From Rugosimonospora acidiphila (GTDB taxonomy: Bacteria > Actinomycetota > Actinomycetes > Mycobacteriales > Micromonosporaceae), in NCBI RefSeq assembly GCF_039543385.1, contig NZ_BAABJQ010000026.1, forward strand, positions 67,661 to 131,660: 64,000 bases of DNA, read 5' to 3'. Made by a program: the position numbers and the translations under genes. This document shows, piece by piece, positions 1 through 8,604 of the stretch (position 1 is its first letter; each line of letters starts with the position of its first letter). Under the pieces are notes generated by a model. That model was not told the DNA's origin and made no database searches. It was given only the letters and a program-made list of their open reading frames with translations.

Positions 1-2
1 AC

Positions 3-938
3 CAGGCCGACATCACCAGCTACGACTACAACGCGCCGATCAGCGAACAGGGCGTGGCCACCCCGCGCTATCTGAAGTATCGCGACCTGATCGCGGGCTA
101 CCTCGACCGGCCGCTGCCGGACATTCCGGTGCCCGTGCCGACGATCGTGCGCCAGGGCGCGCTCGCGCTCACCCCGCGGCCGTACGCCTCGATCTGGGAC
201 AACCTCCCTCATCCGTTCCCGGCCGCCGACACCGTGACGCCGCAACCGATGGAGACGTACGGCCAGCACTCGGGCTTCATCCTGTACCGCAGGACGCTGC
301 CCGGCTACACGGCCGGCACCCTGGACATCGCCTGGGTGCACGACTACGCGACCGTGTTCCTCAACGGGCGCTACCAGGGCGGCCTGTCGCGGCAGCTGGT
401 ACCGGACGCGATCGCGTCCGCGCTCAACCTCACCAACAACAACGCCCCGCTGGCGCTGGGGCCGGCCGCGACGGTGGGCGACAACCCGCGGCTGGACATC
501 CTCGTCGAGGGGATGGGCCGGACGAATTACGGCCACGCCATCGTCGACCGCAAGGGCATCCTGCAGACAGTGTCGCTGCTCGACGCCGACGCCCTGACCG
601 GCACGCTCACCGGCTGGCAGGTGTTCGGACTGCCGATGGACGACGACTTCGTCAAGCACCTCAAGCCCCGGGTGAGCGATCCGGCCCGGCCCGGCATGTT
701 CTTCCGGTCGACCCCGGTGCTGCACGAGGTCGGCGACACCTACCTCGACCTGTCCAACTGGACCAAGGGAGTCGTCTGGGTCAACGGCCACAACCTCGGC
801 AGGTACTGGGAACTGGGTCCGCAGCGGCGGCTGTACTGCCCGGCCTCCTGGCTGAAGCGGGGACGCAACGAGATCCTCGTCTTCGATCTGCACCAGACCG
901 AGCCCCGGGCGATCACCTTCGAGCGCACGCTGAGCTGA
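3..938 (+). CDS. Beta-galactosidase, GH35 family, C-terminal part (5' end outside window)
   Basis: The frame is already open at base 3, so the start codon and catalytic barrel lie upstream. The first residues carry the GH35 signature TSYDYNAPISEQG, which sits at the end of the catalytic domain in GH35 beta-galactosidases. The rest is beta-rich and ends in the jelly-roll galactose-binding region typical of the family: WTKGVVWVNGHNLGRYW, then LGPQRRLYCPASWL. GH35 enzymes release terminal beta-galactose from glycans. About 311 residues are visible against a usual 580-700. The next gene, 51 bases downstream, is a secreted GH84 enzyme, so the two may act on the same glycan. Subcellular location cannot be judged because the N-terminus is missing. 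Confidence 0.9.
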   Translation, partial: QADITSYDYNAPISEQGVATPRYLKYRDLIAGYLDRPLPDIPVPVPTIVRQGALALTPRPYASIWDNLPHPFPAADTVTPQPMETYGQHSGFILYRRTLPGYTAGTLDIAWVHDYATVFLNGRYQGGLSRQLVPDAIASALNLTNNNAPLALGPAATVGDNPRLDILVEGMGRTNYGHAIVDRKGILQTVSLLDADALTGTLTGWQVFGLPMDDDFVKHLKPRVSDPARPGMFFRSTPVLHEVGDTYLDLSNWTKGVVWVNGHNLGRYWELGPQRRLYCPASWLKRGRNEILVFDLHQTEPRAITFERTLS

Positions 939-989
939 CGACAACTCCAGACATCCACCACACGCGCTCAACGACCTGATGGAGTATCC

Positions 990-3900
990 ATGGGACGTCG
1001 TGCACTGATCTCATCCATCGCTACCGCCGCGCTCGGCCTCGGACTGGCCACCACGTCCGGTGTCCTACCCGCCGTCGCGGTGCCCGCCACAGCGGCGCCC
1101 GCGTCGCTGCCCGCCGTGTACCCGGTGCCGCGCTCCATCCAGGCGCACGGGAAATCCGTACCGCTGGGCAAGGCAGTCGCCCTGGTCACCGGGCCGGCCA
1201 GCGACCCCGCCGCGGTCACGGCCGCGCAGTCGGTGCTGACCGCGGCGGGTGTGCGCACCGTTGAGAAGGTCGGCAACCCGGCCGCGGTGCGGCGCGACGA
1301 GACGGCCGTCTACGTCGGCGGCCCCGACGAGAACCCGTCGAGTGCCGCCGCGCTGAGCGCGCTGCGGGCGCCCGACGCCGCGGACCTGGCCGCCGAGGGC
1401 TACGTGCTGGCCAGCGGCCAGGCGAAGGGCCGCCCGACGATCGTGCTCGACGGGCACGACGCCACCGGCACCTTCTACGCCGCGCAGACCCTGCGCCAGC
1501 TCATTCAGGGGCAGGGGCAGCACGCGAGCGTCGCCGGGGTGGTGGTGCGCGACTGGCCGGCGCAGGCGCAGCGCGGGGTCATCGAGGGCTTCTACGGCAC
1601 GCCGTGGTCCAACGAGCAGCGCCTGGCGCAGCTGGACTTCTACGGCGCGCACAAGATGAACATCTACGTGTACTCGCCGAAGGACGACCCGTACCTGCGG
1701 GCGCAGTGGCGCGACCCGTACCCGCCGGACCAGCTCGCCCAGCTCAAGGCGCTGGTCGACCGCGCGAACGCCAACCACGTCGAATTCACCTACGCGCTCT
1801 CGCCCGGCCTGTCGGTCTGCTACAGCTCCACTGCCGACGAGCAGGCCCTGGTCGCGAAGTTCCAGTCGCTGTGGGACATCGGTGTGCGCACGTTCTCGGT
1901 TCCGCTGGACGACATCAGCTACACCAACTGGAACTGCGCGGACGACCAGACCAGGTTCGGCACCGGCGGCGGCGCGGCCGGCGCGGCCCAGTCCTATCTG
2001 CTCAACGCGGTGCAGCGGGACTTCATCGCGACGCACCCGGGCGCGTCCCGGCTGCAGATGGTGCCGACCGAGTACTCCGACGTCTCGTCGACGCCGTACA
2101 AGACGGCCATCAAGAGCGACCTCGACCCGGCCGTGGTGGTCGGCTGGACCGGTGTCGGGGTCATCGCCACCGCCATCACCGACGCGCAGTCCGCGGCGGC
2201 CAAGAGCGTCTTCGGCCACGACATCCTGCTCTGGGACAACTACCCGGTCAACGACTACGTCACCGATCGGCTCCTGCTGGGCCCGTACGTCGGCCGCGAT
2301 CCGGGGCTGTCGCTGAACGGGATCACGGCCAACCCGATGATCCAACCGGAGGCGTCCAAGATCGCGTTGTTCAACGTCGCCGACTACAGCTGGAACGACA
2401 CCGGGTACGACGCCCAGAAGTCCTGGCAGGCCAGCCTCGACGAGTTGGCCGGCAACGACCCTAAGGCGCGTCAGGCCCTCGACGCCTTCGCCGACCTCGA
2501 GTACTACTCGAACATCGACACGGTACAGGCGCCGGCGCTCGCGGCCAGGATCGCCGCGTTCTGGCCGAAGTGGAGCAGTGGCCAGACCTCGGCCGCGGAC
2601 GGCCTCGGCGCCTACCTGAAGCTCATCGCGAACCTCCCCGCCACACTCGCGGCGCACCTGCCCGACCCCGAGTTCGTCACCGAGACCACGCCCTGGCTCG
2701 ACTCGGCCGGTGCCTGGGGACAGGCGGCCGGTGCCGCGCTGCGGATGCTCGTCGACGAGCGGGCCGGCCGGGGCGCCGACGCGCTCGCCGACCGGTCCCA
2801 GGCGCAGTCGTACACGGCGCGGGCGAGGTCCTACACCTACGTCGGGCTCAACGGCACGGTGAACGTGACGGTCGGCGACGGCGTCATCGACACCTTCGTC
2901 ACCGACGCGCTCGCCGAGTTCGACCGCTGGCTGGGTCTGGCCGGCCGGCACGTGACGGCGACGACCTCCATGCCGACGTACCAGACCAACACGCCGGCCA
3001 ACATGGTCGACGGGGACGACAACACGTTCTTCTGGAGCAGCCGGCCGCCGGTGGCCGGCGACTACGTCGGCGTCGACCTCGGCAGCGTGCGGCCGATCTC
3101 CGCGGTCTCCATCCACATGAGCAAGCCGAGCAGCCCCACCGACTACGTCGTCGGCGGCGTGCTGGAGTATTCCGCCGACGGCTCGACCTGGACCGCCGCC
3201 GGCACCTACGTGAACTCACCGGACGTCGAGGCCACCCTGCCCGCCGGCGCGCAGGCCCGGTACGTGCGGCTGCGCGACACCGGCAACCAGAGCACCTGGG
3301 TGGTGGTGCGGGAGTTCACGGTGACCGAGCCGGCCGGCGACGCGTTCACGGTCAGCGGTACCCCGGCCGGTACCGGCCTGGCCGCGGCGGCCGACGGGAA
3401 CGTCGACACCGCGTACACCGCCGGCTCCTCGCCCCAGCCCGGCGACGCGCTCGTCGTCACCCTGCCGCAGCCGCGCCCCCTGGACCTCGTCGAGGTTGTC
3501 GGCACCGGCGCGGGGCAGGTGCAGGCCCGGGTCGGCGGCGCGTGGCGGTCGCTGGGCACCCTGGCAGCCGGGGGGTACACCGAACTCGCCGGTCGCGGCG
3601 CCACCGCCGACGCGATCCGGCTGGCCTGGAAGCCCGGGTCCGCGGCGCCGTCGATCGCGGAGGTCGTGCCCCGGTACGCGGACGGGCCGGCCGTGTCGGT
3701 CGAGCCGTCCTCGGCCGACGCGTCGGTGGGTGACCACACGAAGGTCACGGTGACGCTCACCTCGTCGGGCCCGGAGCGGATCTCCGGCACCCTGCGCGTG
3801 GACGCGCCGTCCGGGGTGACCGCGTCGCCCGCGTCGCGCGCCGTGACGGTGCTGCGCGGGTCCCAGCAGTCGGCCTCGGTCACCCTGACCGGGTCGCGGC

Positions 3901-4403
3901 CGGGCACCTACACCGTGCCGGTGCGGTTCACCCCGGCGCACGGCGCGGCGGTCACCGAGCGGGTCACCCTCGTGGTGCACCCGCTGGTCAGCTCGACCAA
4001 CGTGGCGCTGGCCGCCCAGGGGGCGGTGGCCACGGCGTCGAGCGTCGAGCAGGGGCTGGCCCAGTTCACCCCCGACCACGCGATCGACGGCGACGCCGGC
4101 ACCCGGTGGTCGTCGGGCTACACCGACGGTGAGTGGCTGCAGGTCCAGTTCGCCGCCCCCGAGCACCTGGGCAAGGTGGTGCTGTCCTGGGAGACGGCCC
4201 ACGCCGCCGCCTACGACCTGCAGACCTCGACGGACGGTACGACCTGGACCACTGCGGCGACGGTGACGGGTAGCTCGGGCGGCACCGAGACGCTCTGGCT
4301 CGACCAGTCCGGCGTGAAGTACCTGCGGATGCAGGGCGTGAGCCGGGCCACCGGGTACGGCTACTCGATCTACGAACTCCAGGCGTACCCGGTCGCCGCA
4401 TAG
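990..4403 (+). CDS. Secreted GH84 beta-N-acetylglucosaminidase with F5/8 (CBM32-like) domains
   Basis: A 1137-residue exported enzyme. The signal peptide (about residues 1-35) starts MGRRAL and has a hydrophobic core ending near AVAVPATA. Residues about 40-170 look like the GH20b-type N-terminal domain that precedes GH84 barrels. Residues about 175-470 are the GH84 barrel: RGVIEGFYGTPWS, then the catalytic Asp pair D307-D308 in VPLDDISY. An F5/8 type C (CBM32-like) module spans about 645-778, an NEW3/Ig-like beta domain about 900-1000, and a second F5/8 module 1001-1137. The family removes beta-linked GlcNAc from glycans by substrate-assisted catalysis. The ATG follows a GGAG about six bases upstream. 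A perfect 18-bp hairpin follows the stop. Specificity (O-GlcNAc, hyaluronan or mucin-type glycan) cannot be told. Confidence 0.92.
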   Translation: MGRRALISSIATAALGLGLATTSGVLPAVAVPATAAPASLPAVYPVPRSIQAHGKSVPLGKAVALVTGPASDPAAVTAAQSVLTAAGVRTVEKVGNPAAVRRDETAVYVGGPDENPSSAAALSALRAPDAADLAAEGYVLASGQAKGRPTIVLDGHDATGTFYAAQTLRQLIQGQGQHASVAGVVVRDWPAQAQRGVIEGFYGTPWSNEQRLAQLDFYGAHKMNIYVYSPKDDPYLRAQWRDPYPPDQLAQLKALVDRANANHVEFTYALSPGLSVCYSSTADEQALVAKFQSLWDIGVRTFSVPLDDISYTNWNCADDQTRFGTGGGAAGAAQSYLLNAVQRDFIATHPGASRLQMVPTEYSDVSSTPYKTAIKSDLDPAVVVGWTGVGVIATAITDAQSAAAKSVFGHDILLWDNYPVNDYVTDRLLLGPYVGRDPGLSLNGITANPMIQPEASKIALFNVADYSWNDTGYDAQKSWQASLDELAGNDPKARQALDAFADLEYYSNIDTVQAPALAARIAAFWPKWSSGQTSAADGLGAYLKLIANLPATLAAHLPDPEFVTETTPWLDSAGAWGQAAGAALRMLVDERAGRGADALADRSQAQSYTARARSYTYVGLNGTVNVTVGDGVIDTFVTDALAEFDRWLGLAGRHVTATTSMPTYQTNTPANMVDGDDNTFFWSSRPPVAGDYVGVDLGSVRPISAVSIHMSKPSSPTDYVVGGVLEYSADGSTWTAAGTYVNSPDVEATLPAGAQARYVRLRDTGNQSTWVVVREFTVTEPAGDAFTVSGTPAGTGLAAAADGNVDTAYTAGSSPQPGDALVVTLPQPRPLDLVEVVGTGAGQVQARVGGAWRSLGTLAAGGYTELAGRGATADAIRLAWKPGSAAPSIAEVVPRYADGPAVSVEPSSADASVGDHTKVTVTLTSSGPERISGTLRVDAPSGVTASPASRAVTVLRGSQQSASVTLTGSRPGTYTVPVRFTPAHGAAVTERVTLVVHPLVSSTNVALAAQGAVATASSVEQGLAQFTPDHAIDGDAGTRWSSGYTDGEWLQVQFAAPEHLGKVVLSWETAHAAAYDLQTSTDGTTWTTAATVTGSSGGTETLWLDQSGVKYLRMQGVSRATGYGYSIYELQAYPVAA

Positions 4404-4418
4404 CACCACCCGGCCCTG

Positions 4419-4458
4419 CCGGTCGGGGCCACCGCCGCCGGGCGGTGGCCCCGACCGG
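4419..4458 (+). terminator. Perfect 18-bp hairpin after the GH84 gene
   Basis: Arms 4419-4436 and 4441-4458 are perfectly complementary over 18 bp with a 4-base loop. The hairpin starts 15 bases after the GH84 stop codon. There is no long U tract, as is usual for actinobacterial terminators. Confidence 0.75.
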
Positions 4459-4566
4459 TTGTCGCGGCATGCGATCATGCGATGATCAACGGCCATTCGG
4501 GGCGCCTTTCGGGCGCGCCGGACGCCGCACGCCCGGCCGGCGCGACGAAGAACGAGAAGGACCAGC

Positions 4567-5154
4567 ATGATCGACTCCCTGACCGCGTTCACCGTCGTTC
4601 CGGAGTACGGCCGCTCGCGCACCGTGTACCAGGTGCTCGTGGGTGATCAGTCCGCGCCGGTCGCCCAGCTGCGCAAGGACAGCGCCTACGACAGCCTTCG
4701 ACCGCTCGCCGCGTTCACCGGACCCGGGCTGGACCAGCACGTGGGCTGGGTCAGTGCGTTTCGGGCCAGGGGTGTCGACCGAGTCGAGGTGGGTCGGGTC
4801 GAACATCGCGGAGGCTCCACGTGGAGCGGGGAGAGGTGGAGCTTCGCTCAGGCCGGCCTGCCCGAGCTGCGGGGAGAGCAGGTGGGGTTGGGTGGCAAGC
4901 TCCGGGGACGCCTGCCGCTCCAGGGATTCGTCGATGGCGTGCTCTCGGTACACCTGCGCTTCGGGGCCCCGGGTCTGAACGGCTTCGACCTCACCCGGTT
5001 CTCCGGGGTCAGGGCCCGGTACGGCGTCGAGATTCACGACCCCCGGATCAGCCGGCTGCTCGTGCTGGCCTGCGTGGTCCACTACAACGTGTTCCAAGAC
5101 GCGGACCCGCGCCAGGTCGCGATCGACTACACGAGCAATCCGTTCAGGGACTGA
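4567..5154 (+). CDS. Conserved-looking hypothetical protein, 195 aa
   Basis: I do not recognise the family with confidence. It is a beta-rich cytoplasmic protein without signal peptide or obvious catalytic motif, ending in a hydrophobic helix (SRLLVLACVVHYN) before a short polar tail. Many short strands followed by a C-terminal hydrophobic helix weakly recall the tubby/scramblase-like fold, but no motif proves it. The ATG is supported by GAGAAGGA eight bases upstream. It stands alone on the plus strand between the GH84 terminator and a convergent gene, so the context gives no functional clue. Confidence 0.7.
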   Translation: MIDSLTAFTVVPEYGRSRTVYQVLVGDQSAPVAQLRKDSAYDSLRPLAAFTGPGLDQHVGWVSAFRARGVDRVEVGRVEHRGGSTWSGERWSFAQAGLPELRGEQVGLGGKLRGRLPLQGFVDGVLSVHLRFGAPGLNGFDLTRFSGVRARYGVEIHDPRISRLLVLACVVHYNVFQDADPRQVAIDYTSNPFRD

Positions 5155-5181
5155 GCCGGCCCCACGACCGGCAGGGACGGT

Positions 5182-6072
5182 TCAGCACGGTCCATTGGCC
5201 CGCAGCAGCGCGACCGCCCCCACGGTCATGTGCCCACGCCATTCGAGGGCGGCGGCCGGCGACGCTGAGGCGAAGTCCACCGGCCAGCCGCCGTCGGGCT
5301 GCTGCAGGCCGGCCAGCCGGTTGAGGTCGGCCTCGATGACGTCCGGGGCGATCAGGTCGCGGATTGGGCGGTGCGGCTCGGGGGAGAAGTCCAGGGGGTG
5401 CAGCGCCTCCTCGGCGGTGCCGCCCTCGACGCGCATCGTCGCGCTGGCCGGCAGGTGGCGCGCCAACCGCTGGAGTGCCGGCAGGGCGTCGGGGCGGGTG
5501 TCGACGATCGCGTCCACCGCCTTGAGCCCGAAGCACAGCTCGTACGCGGATGGCGTGCCGGTCATCGACGCCGCCGCGTCGAGACAGTACGCGGTCGCGC
5601 GCCGGAGCCAGGCGTGCCCGGCGACCGCCGGATCATTCTTGGCGACCTTGTGGGCGTTGGCGAGGACCGCGGCCGTGATCTGGAACGACGAGACGGACGG
5701 GTCGGCAGCGACCCACCAGGGCGAACAACCGGCCGGATCGGCGATGGGCAGCGCGAACGGCAGCCCGCCGTCGGGCAGGGTTATCGACGCCAGCCAGTCG
5801 CACAGCTCGAGGCTGTGCGGGCTGGGCACGGCCGGCACCTCGGCCCAGGCCTCGAACGCGTGCAGCGCGGCGCCGGGCTGGCTGCCCGCAGACCGGAGAT
5901 CGGGCTCGAGGCCCCAGCCATAGCCCCCATCCGGATTGCGGTAGGCGTCGAGGGCGGACAGGATCTCGGCGCTGTCGCCCCGGTCCGCCGCCAGTGCCGC
6001 GAACCGGTGCCGGTCGAGGATCCGCGCGTGACCCGCCATGAACGACGCCGCCGATTCAAGGTTCAGTTCCAT
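5182..6072 (-). CDS. Terpene-cyclase/prenyltransferase-fold-like hypothetical protein
   Basis: 296 residues starting MELNLESAASF. Repeated alpha-alpha hairpin signatures with QW-like motifs (NPDGGYGWGLEPDL near residue 37, QQPDGGWPVDF near the C-terminus) resemble the alpha/alpha-toroid of squalene cyclases and prenyltransferase beta subunits. The protein is only about half the length of a squalene-hopene cyclase and lacks a visible DxDD catalytic motif. It may therefore be a non-catalytic toroid protein like others common in actinobacteria. An in-frame extension to 6237 is possible, but its residues are Arg/Pro-rich and look non-coding, so I start at the ATG at 6072. The gene diverges from the SGNH hydrolase gene. 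Function unknown. Confidence 0.75.
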   Translation of the reverse strand: MELNLESAASFMAGHARILDRHRFAALAADRGDSAEILSALDAYRNPDGGYGWGLEPDLRSAGSQPGAALHAFEAWAEVPAVPSPHSLELCDWLASITLPDGGLPFALPIADPAGCSPWWVAADPSVSSFQITAAVLANAHKVAKNDPAVAGHAWLRRATAYCLDAAASMTGTPSAYELCFGLKAVDAIVDTRPDALPALQRLARHLPASATMRVEGGTAEEALHPLDFSPEPHRPIRDLIAPDVIEADLNRLAGLQQPDGGWPVDFASASPAAALEWRGHMTVGAVALLRANGPC

Positions 6073-6296
6073 GGCTCTGGTTCTACCCCCGCCAACCCGC
6101 CGGTGGCTTGAACGAATCGGACACGCCCCGAGGCGGTCGACGGGGGCGAGGCCCGGGCCGCGAGCCCGCCGTGACGGCTGGACATGGGATGTCATGCCGA
6201 TGAGGCGACCGTTCGGCGCAGAAAATCGACCGCTCACCGCGCCATTTATGGTTTTTGTGGTTCAGATGCCCATAGCCTTCGCGGCAGACATCCCAC

Positions 6297-6326
6297 GTTG
6301 ACCATCGGCCTGCGGCCACGGTCAAC
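6297..6326. promoter_or_regulatory. Inverted repeat upstream of the SGNH hydrolase gene
   Basis: GTTGACC (6297-6303) and GGTCAAC (6320-6326) form a 7-bp inverted repeat ending shortly before the GAGGAG ribosome-binding site of the gene at 6350. It could be an operator or a leader hairpin. The surrounding 6073-6349 interval is the control region between two divergent genes and is locally AT-richer around 6240-6270. I see no unambiguous promoter hexamers. Confidence 0.3.
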
Positions 6327-6349
6327 CGTCCACCGAGGAGCGTGTCACC

Positions 6350-7615
6350 TTGATCAGAGCTACCCGCAGACGCCGTATGCGCTGGACCGCCGCGACCGTC
6401 GCCGCCGCGACGCTAGTCACCGGACTGCTCGGCGCGGGCATCGCCCAGGCCGACGCGGTGGCCAAGAAGGCGCCGGCCACCAGTACCGGCTGGGTGGCGA
6501 CGTGGGGGACAGCGGCGGAGGTGCCGTTCAGCGGTCAGCAACTGGCCGGGTTCACCGACACGACCCTGCGCCAGCGGATCCACGTGTCCATCGGCGGTGA
6601 CGTGGTCCGGCTGCGGCTGACCAACGTGTACGGCAAGACGCCGCTCGTCGTGCGGTCGGCCACCCTGGCCCGGCCCGGCGCCACGGCCGGCGACATCGAC
6701 CCGGCGAGCCTGGTACCGGTCACCTTCGAGGGCGCCACGAGCGTCACCATCCCGCCCGGCGCCGAGTACGCCTCGGACCCCGTGAAAATCTCGGTGCCCG
6801 GCGACGGCAACCTGATGGCCAGCCTCTACCTGCCCGGGCCGACCGGACCCGCCACGTACCACCGTGACGCCTGGACCACCGGATACCTGGCGACCGGTGA
6901 CCAGACCGGCCAGCCGACGGTCGCGTCCTACCCGTCGCGGATCACGAACTTCTACTTCCTCGACGGGCTCGACGTCGAGTCCAAGGTGGACGGTTCGGTG
7001 GCGTTCCTCGGCGACTCCATCACCGACGGCACGCACTCGACCGTCGATGCCGACCACCGGTGGCCCGACTACCTCGCCGACCGGATGCTCCAGCAGCCGC
7101 GCTCGCGCCAGTTCGGCGTGGTCAACTCCGGCATCGCGGGCAACCGGCTGCTGCTCGACTACACCGGCGCGGGGCAGGGCGTGAACGCGCTCGCCCGGCT
7201 GGAGCGCGACGTGCTCACCCAGACCGCCGTGCGCACGGTCTTCGTCTTCGAGGGCATCAACGACCTGCAGAACGACCCGACGCAGTACGACCCGAACCAG
7301 TTCATCCAGGCGTACCACCAGATCATCCAGCGGGCACACGACCAGCGCATCCGGGTCGTCGCCTCCACCATCACGCCGTGGGCCGGCTGGACGGAGTGGA
7401 CCCCGCAGCGCGAGGCGGTGCGCCTGGAGGTCAACCAGTGGATCCGCACCTCGGGTGAGTTCGACGGCGTGGTCGACTTCGACAAGGTGATCCGGGACCC
7501 GGCCAACCCGCAGCAGATCCTGCCGGCGTACGACTCGGGGGATCACCTGCACCCCAATGACGTGGGCTACAAGGCCATGGCCGACGCGGTGAACCTCAAG
7601 CTGCTGCGCCCGTAG
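6350..7615 (+). CDS. Secreted SGNH/GDSL-type hydrolase
   Basis: 421 residues with a signal peptide (MIRATRRRRMRW, then a hydrophobic stretch to about residue 35 ending GIAQADA). A beta-rich N-terminal domain (about 45-205) precedes the SGNH domain. Block I is FLGDSITDG with nucleophile S223, block II GIAGNRLL supplies Gly, block III GINDLQ supplies Asn, and block V GDHLHPND has D398 and H401. These enzymes are extracellular esterases acting on acylated glycans, lipids or similar esters; the substrate is not evident. The start used is TTG at 6350, ten bases after GAGGAG. The ATG at 6377 is an alternative that would shorten the positively charged n-region. Confidence 0.88.
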   Translation: MIRATRRRRMRWTAATVAAATLVTGLLGAGIAQADAVAKKAPATSTGWVATWGTAAEVPFSGQQLAGFTDTTLRQRIHVSIGGDVVRLRLTNVYGKTPLVVRSATLARPGATAGDIDPASLVPVTFEGATSVTIPPGAEYASDPVKISVPGDGNLMASLYLPGPTGPATYHRDAWTTGYLATGDQTGQPTVASYPSRITNFYFLDGLDVESKVDGSVAFLGDSITDGTHSTVDADHRWPDYLADRMLQQPRSRQFGVVNSGIAGNRLLLDYTGAGQGVNALARLERDVLTQTAVRTVFVFEGINDLQNDPTQYDPNQFIQAYHQIIQRAHDQRIRVVASTITPWAGWTEWTPQREAVRLEVNQWIRTSGEFDGVVDFDKVIRDPANPQQILPAYDSGDHLHPNDVGYKAMADAVNLKLLRP

Positions 7616-7626
7616 CGGCGGCCGCA

Positions 7627-7677
7627 CGACCGGTCGTGGCCGATCCCGTACCGACGACGAGGACCGGCCACGACCGT
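7627..7677 (+). terminator. Hairpin after the SGNH hydrolase gene
   Basis: GGTCGTGGCC (7632-7641) pairs with GGCCACGACC (7666-7675), a 10-bp stem with a 24-base loop, right after the stop at 7615. It lies between this gene and a convergent hydrolase gene. Confidence 0.5.
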
Positions 7678-7717
7678 CTGCCGCAATGCTCGGCGAACGC
7701 GCCGTACCCGCCGGTCC

Positions 7718-7756
7718 CAGCCGCGGGTCTCAGCCGCGGGTCTCAGCTGCGGGTCT
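7718..7756. repeat. Three tandem 13-bp copies over a stop codon
   Basis: The unit CAGCCGCGGGTCT occurs at 7718-7730 and 7731-7743, with a one-base variant at 7744-7756. The third copy encodes the C-terminus of the minus-strand alpha/beta hydrolase and its stop codon lies at the copy junction. Confidence 0.8.
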
Positions 7757-8465
7757 GTCGACTCGCCGGCGCCGCGACCCGGGATTCGGCCGCCGTCCTG
7801 ATCAGCCTCGCCGTCTCGTCGGGGTGGGAGACGATCGCGAGGTGGCCGGCGGGGACCTCGGCGACGGTCGCGCCCATCCGGGTGGCGAACCTGCGCTGCG
7901 CGTCCGGTGGCAGGGCCTCGTCCTGGGTGGCGACCAGGTACCAGGAGGGTAGCGATCTCCAGGCCGGGGCGCCCATCGCCTCGGAGAAGATGGCGCTGGC
8001 GAACGGCTGCTGGGCGGCGTGCAGCACCTTGCCCCGGGCCGAGTCGATGCCCGAGGCGAAGTGCCGCACGAACTCGTCCTGCGGCTGCCAGACGAAGCCC
8101 CGCTGGTCGGTGAACAGGTTGGCCAGCCCCGGCGGCTTCGGGCCCTGCGACAGCAGGCCGTCGAGCGTTTCCCCCTGGTCCAGCGCGTAGGCCGCGACGT
8201 ACACCAGGCCGGCCACGTTGGGCGCGTCGGTGCCGAGGCCGGTCATGATGTGCCCGCCGTAGGAGTGTCCGGCCACGATCGTCGGGCTGTCCTGCAGGTT
8301 CAGCACCTGGCGCAGCCGAGCGACGTCGTCGGCCGCCGAGGTTTCCGGGAACTGCGGCGCCGTCACCCGGTATCCGTCGTTCTGCAGGCGCTCGATGACG
8401 CCGCTCCAGCAGGACCCGTCGGCCCACGCGCCATGGACCAGGACGATGTTCGGTCGGCCATTCAT
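7743..8465 (-). CDS. Alpha/beta hydrolase family protein (EstC-like)
   Basis: 240 residues beginning MNGRPNIVLVHGAWADGSCW, which gives the oxyanion-loop HG and the HGAWAD pattern common in EstC/salicylate-esterase-like hydrolases. The nucleophile elbow is GHSYGG with S68, and the catalytic His is likely in PAGHLAIVSHP near the C-terminus. No signal peptide, so it is cytoplasmic. I start at the ATG at 8465; the longer in-frame extension is Arg/Pro-rich. A triplicated 13-bp sequence overlaps the stop codon. The substrate is unknown; esters or lactones are likely from the fold. Confidence 0.85.
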   Translation of the reverse strand: MNGRPNIVLVHGAWADGSCWSGVIERLQNDGYRVTAPQFPETSAADDVARLRQVLNLQDSPTIVAGHSYGGHIMTGLGTDAPNVAGLVYVAAYALDQGETLDGLLSQGPKPPGLANLFTDQRGFVWQPQDEFVRHFASGIDSARGKVLHAAQQPFASAIFSEAMGAPAWRSLPSWYLVATQDEALPPDAQRRFATRMGATVAEVPAGHLAIVSHPDETARLIRTAAESRVAAPASRQTRS

Positions 8466-8570
8466 ATGAGGTCCGATACCGCAGCGGTCCAAACTCAAAC
8501 CTGCCGCCCGGGTGCGGGTCAGGCCCATCCGGCGCGGACTCGCCGGTACCGGACGGTGGGGGTGCAACCC

Positions 8571-8604
8571 GGCGCTACGTGGCGGACGGCGCTACGTGGC
8601 GGAC
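8571..8604. repeat. 17-bp tandem duplication over the end of the giant operon
   Basis: Two perfect copies of a 17-base unit (GGCGCTACGTGGCGGAC) lie at 8571-8587 and 8588-8604. The second contains the last codons and stop (8592-8594) of the 625-residue protein gene. Confidence 0.85.
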
